The position numbers and the translations under genes were made by a program. The notes below the pieces were generated by a model. The model did not search any database and was not told the origin of the DNA. It saw only the letters and a list, made by a program, of their open reading frames with translations. Below are positions 5,418-7,365 of a stretch of 7,365 bases of DNA, one piece after another. Origin of the DNA: Pseudomonas sp. Its GTDB lineage: Bacteria > Pseudomonadota > Gammaproteobacteria > Pseudomonadales > Pseudomonadaceae. How positions within the stretch are numbered: position 1 is the first letter of the stretch; each line of letters opens with the position of its first letter. The stretch is taken from positions 1,691 through 9,055 of the forward strand of contig DQGF01000430.1 in NCBI GenBank assembly GCA_003525045.1, written 5' to 3'.

Positions 5418-5516
5418 CCTGTAGGCGCTGCCGCAGGCTGCGATTTTTTGATGTTTGGCGGCTCATTGCCGCCACAGAGCCAAGATCAAAAGATCGCAGC
5501 CTTCGGCAGCTACAGG
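5418..5516. repeat. REP-like long inverted repeat between channel and ABC genes
   Basis: The left arm (5418-5452) starts CCTGTAGGCGCTGCCG and contains GGCTGCGATTTTTTGAT; the right arm (5485-5516) is its reverse complement with a 3-base length difference and two substitutions. The arms match the common Pseudomonas intergenic repeat built on CTGCCG-AGGCTGCGATC-TTTTGAT. Between them TGGCGGC (5456-5462) and GCCGCCA (5468-5474) form a perfect inner hairpin with loop TCATT. The whole could fold as one long stem of about 100 bases. It sits inside the probable exporter operon and ends just upstream of the ABC gene start, so it could reduce read-through or stabilise the upstream mRNA. No T-run marks it as an intrinsic terminator. 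Confidence 0.8.
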
Positions 5517-5534
5517 GGAGATGTGTAGTTCAAC

Positions 5535-5539
5535 GGGAG
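5535..5539 (+). promoter_or_regulatory. Ribosome binding site favouring the GTG start of the ABC exporter gene
   Basis: GGGAG lies eight bases before GTG 5548. In-frame ATG 5521 has AGGGGAG directly touching it with no spacing, and ATG 5557 lies 17 bases from GGGAG, too far. The GTG is therefore the best start by spacing, although ATG 5557 would remove only three residues. Confidence 0.55.
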
Positions 5540-5547
5540 CGAACACT

Positions 5548-7365
5548 GTGACCAGCATGGAACCCGGCAATAGGAGTGTCGATCCGCGGCTGAGCTTCGA
5601 TGACCCGCTTCTGGACGGTCTGTTGATCCTCTGCAAACTCCACGGCGCCACGGTCAGTCGCGCCAGCCTGAGCGCCGGGCTGCCTATGGCACACCAACGC
5701 CTGAGCCTGGACCTGCTGCCGCGCGCAGCAGCCCGGGCCAGTTTGCAGGCGCGTGTGCTGCGCCGTGATCTGGCGGATATTTCGGCGCTCAACCTCCCCG
5801 TGATGCTGATCCTCAATAACGGCCGCACCGCGATTCTAAGGCGCTGGGGCGATGACGGTCGGGCGCTGATTCTGCCGAGCGAGGCCGACGGCGGTGAACA
5901 ATGGGTCAGCCGTGAAGAGCTGGCGCAAAACTACAGCGGCCAGGCCTTGTTCGCCCGGCCGCGACATGAACTCGAAGACTTGCGCTCGCCCCTGGTGCCG
6001 CGCGTCGAAGCCTGGTTTCGCGATACGTTGAAGCTGTCGAAGTGGCTGTACGGCGATGCGATCCTGGCGAGCTTTCTGATCAACCTGCTGGGGCTGATGG
6101 TGCCGCTATTTGTCATGCAGACGTATGACCGAGTGGTGCCGAACCAGGCGACATCGACCTTGTGGGTGCTGTCCATCGGCTTGTTGATTGGCACCGGATT
6201 CGAACTGGTACTGCGGGTGGTGCGCGCGCATTTGCTGGACACCGCCGGGAAGAAAACCGACGTGATCCTGTCGGCCACCCTGTTTGAACGCATCACCGGC
6301 ATGGCGATGAAAGCGCGGCCGGCGACCATCGGTGGTTTCGCGCAAAGCATCCATGACTTCCAGGGCCTGCGGGAATTCCTCACCGCCGTGACTCTGACCA
6401 GCCTGATCGACTTGCCCTTCGCCGCGCTGATGCTGGTGGTGATCGGCCTGCTCGGCGGCTGGTTGGTGGTGATTCCGTTACTGGCGTTTCCGATCACGAT
6501 CATTTTCGCCATGGTGATTCAGTCCCGCCTGCGCGACACCGTGCAAAAAAGCCTGACCCTGGGGGCCGAACGCCAAGGCCTGCTGATCGAAACCCTCGGC
6601 GGCCTGGAAACGCTCAAGGCCTGCAGCGCTGAAAGCGAACGCCAGCACCAGTGGGAAAGCCCCCACGGCGCCCTCCCCCGCCTCGACAGCCATGCGCGCA
6701 ACCTCTCGGCCCTGGCCACCAACGGCACCTTATTCATCCAGCAATTCTCCGGTATGGCGACCATCGTCGCCGGGGTCTACAGCATCATCGCCGGCAACCT
6801 CAGCGTCGGCGCGCTGGTGGCGACCTACATGCTTGGTAGCCGGGTCCTCGCGCCGCTGGGCCAGATCGCCGGGCTGATCACCCGCTACCAGCAAGCGCAA
6901 CTGACCATGAAAAGCACCGACGCGCTGATGTCCCTGCCCCAGGAACGCGATGCCAGACAACGGCCGCTGGAGCGCACGCAACTGCAAGGTGCGCTGGATG
7001 TGATCGGTGTGACCTTCCATTACAACGGCCAGAGCGCTCCGGCGCTGGCCAATGTCAGCTTCAGTGTCAAACCCGGCGAGCGAATCGGCATCATCGGTCG
7101 CAGCGGCTCGGGCAAAAGCACCCTGGCGCGGCTGGTGATGGGTTTCTACGCGCCGCAAGAAGGCCAACTGCTGCTCGACGGCCTGGACTTGCGACAACTG
7201 GACGTCGCCGACCTGCGCCAGCAGATCGGTTACGTCGCCCATGACTTGCCCCTGTTGGCCGGCAGCCTGCGCGACAACCTGACCCTCGGCGCACGCTACA
7301 TCAGCGATGCGCGGATGCTCGAAGTGGCGGAACTCACCGGCGTTACCGAGCTCGCCCGCCAGCAC
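5548..7365 (+). CDS. Type I secretion ABC permease/ATPase, LapB-like (partial, right edge)
   Basis: 606 residues are in the window and the frame is open at the edge. It is the inner-membrane exporter that hydrolyses ATP to push the adhesin through the channel. Residues about 19-138 form a C39-peptidase-like domain (DPLLDGLLILCKLHG, LPVMLILNNGRTAIL) in which the catalytic His position appears to be Gly, so it should bind substrate rather than cut it. Residues about 168-430 are the transmembrane region (DAILASFLINLLGLMVPLF, then YDRVVPNQATSTLWVL). The nucleotide-binding domain starts near 479 with Walker A GRSGSGKST (517-525). The Q-loop reads IGYVAHDLPLLAGSLRDN, with His565 where the family has Gln. 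ABC signature, Walker B and H-loop lie off the window. The family is about 720 residues long, so roughly the last 110-120 are missing. GTG 5548 is chosen by its ribosome site; ATG 5557 is possible. The gene resembles Pseudomonas LapB throughout. Confidence 0.95.
   Translation, partial: MTSMEPGNRSVDPRLSFDDPLLDGLLILCKLHGATVSRASLSAGLPMAHQRLSLDLLPRAAARASLQARVLRRDLADISALNLPVMLILNNGRTAILRRWGDDGRALILPSEADGGEQWVSREELAQNYSGQALFARPRHELEDLRSPLVPRVEAWFRDTLKLSKWLYGDAILASFLINLLGLMVPLFVMQTYDRVVPNQATSTLWVLSIGLLIGTGFELVLRVVRAHLLDTAGKKTDVILSATLFERITGMAMKARPATIGGFAQSIHDFQGLREFLTAVTLTSLIDLPFAALMLVVIGLLGGWLVVIPLLAFPITIIFAMVIQSRLRDTVQKSLTLGAERQGLLIETLGGLETLKACSAESERQHQWESPHGALPRLDSHARNLSALATNGTLFIQQFSGMATIVAGVYSIIAGNLSVGALVATYMLGSRVLAPLGQIAGLITRYQQAQLTMKSTDALMSLPQERDARQRPLERTQLQGALDVIGVTFHYNGQSAPALANVSFSVKPGERIGIIGRSGSGKSTLARLVMGFYAPQEGQLLLDGLDLRQLDVADLRQQIGYVAHDLPLLAGSLRDNLTLGARYISDARMLEVAELTGVTELARQH

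Noticed and set aside
5521..5523. Upstream ATG in frame with the ABC gene
   Set aside because: The only Shine-Dalgarno-like sequence touches it without spacing, it adjoins the REP element, and the extra residues do not resemble LapB N-termini as I know them.
5931..6512. Minus-strand open frames over the ABC exporter gene (also 6478-6693 and 6730-7365)
   Set aside because: The plus strand encodes a continuous LapB-like protein with Walker A across the same DNA; the antisense proteins have no recognisable features.

Overview
The window looks like chromosome of a fluorescent-group Pseudomonas. The evidence is high GC with matching codon use, two families of Pseudomonas-type REP palindromes, and proteins closely resembling the LapA/LapE/LapB surface-adhesin secretion system of P. 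fluorescens and P. putida. It holds three protein genes, one cut by the right edge, and no RNA gene, insertion sequence or CRISPR array that I can support.

Layout. Positions 1-170 are non-coding: an inverted pair of REP sequences, then a stem-loop just past the stop of the first gene. Positions 177-3449 (minus strand) encode a compact 1090-residue LapA-like RTX adhesin. It has an N-terminal retention module with a TAAG LapG-type cleavage site, Ig/cadherin-like modules, a von Willebrand A domain with an intact metal site, nine RTX nonapeptides and a C-terminal type I secretion signal. Positions 3450-4043 are a divergent intergenic region rich in dyads, including two FleQ-box-like sites. Positions 4044-5402 (plus) encode a TolC-family outer-membrane channel of the LapE type. 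Positions 5403-5547 hold a second kind of REP-like inverted repeat. From 5548 to the right edge (plus) runs a LapB-type ABC permease/ATPase, open at the window end just after the Q-loop. The membrane-fusion gene expected to complete the system (LapC type) would lie beyond the edge.

How it works together (family knowledge plus inference). The ABC protein and the outer-membrane channel, with an off-window adaptor, would export the divergently encoded adhesin. The retention module would hold the adhesin in the outer-membrane channel until a LapG-type protease, controlled by the c-di-GMP receptor LapD, cuts at TAAG and releases it. The FleQ-like sites would add a second c-di-GMP input, on transcription. 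Neither lapG nor lapD is in the window. The locus may be the main lap locus of a strain with a short adhesin, or a second (MapA-like) adhesin locus; the window cannot decide this.

The most notable points are the small vWFA-bearing adhesin, a histidine in place of the Q-loop glutamine in the ABC protein, the FleQ-like dyads, strong tandem hairpins upstream of the adhesin gene, and a REP element inside the exporter operon.
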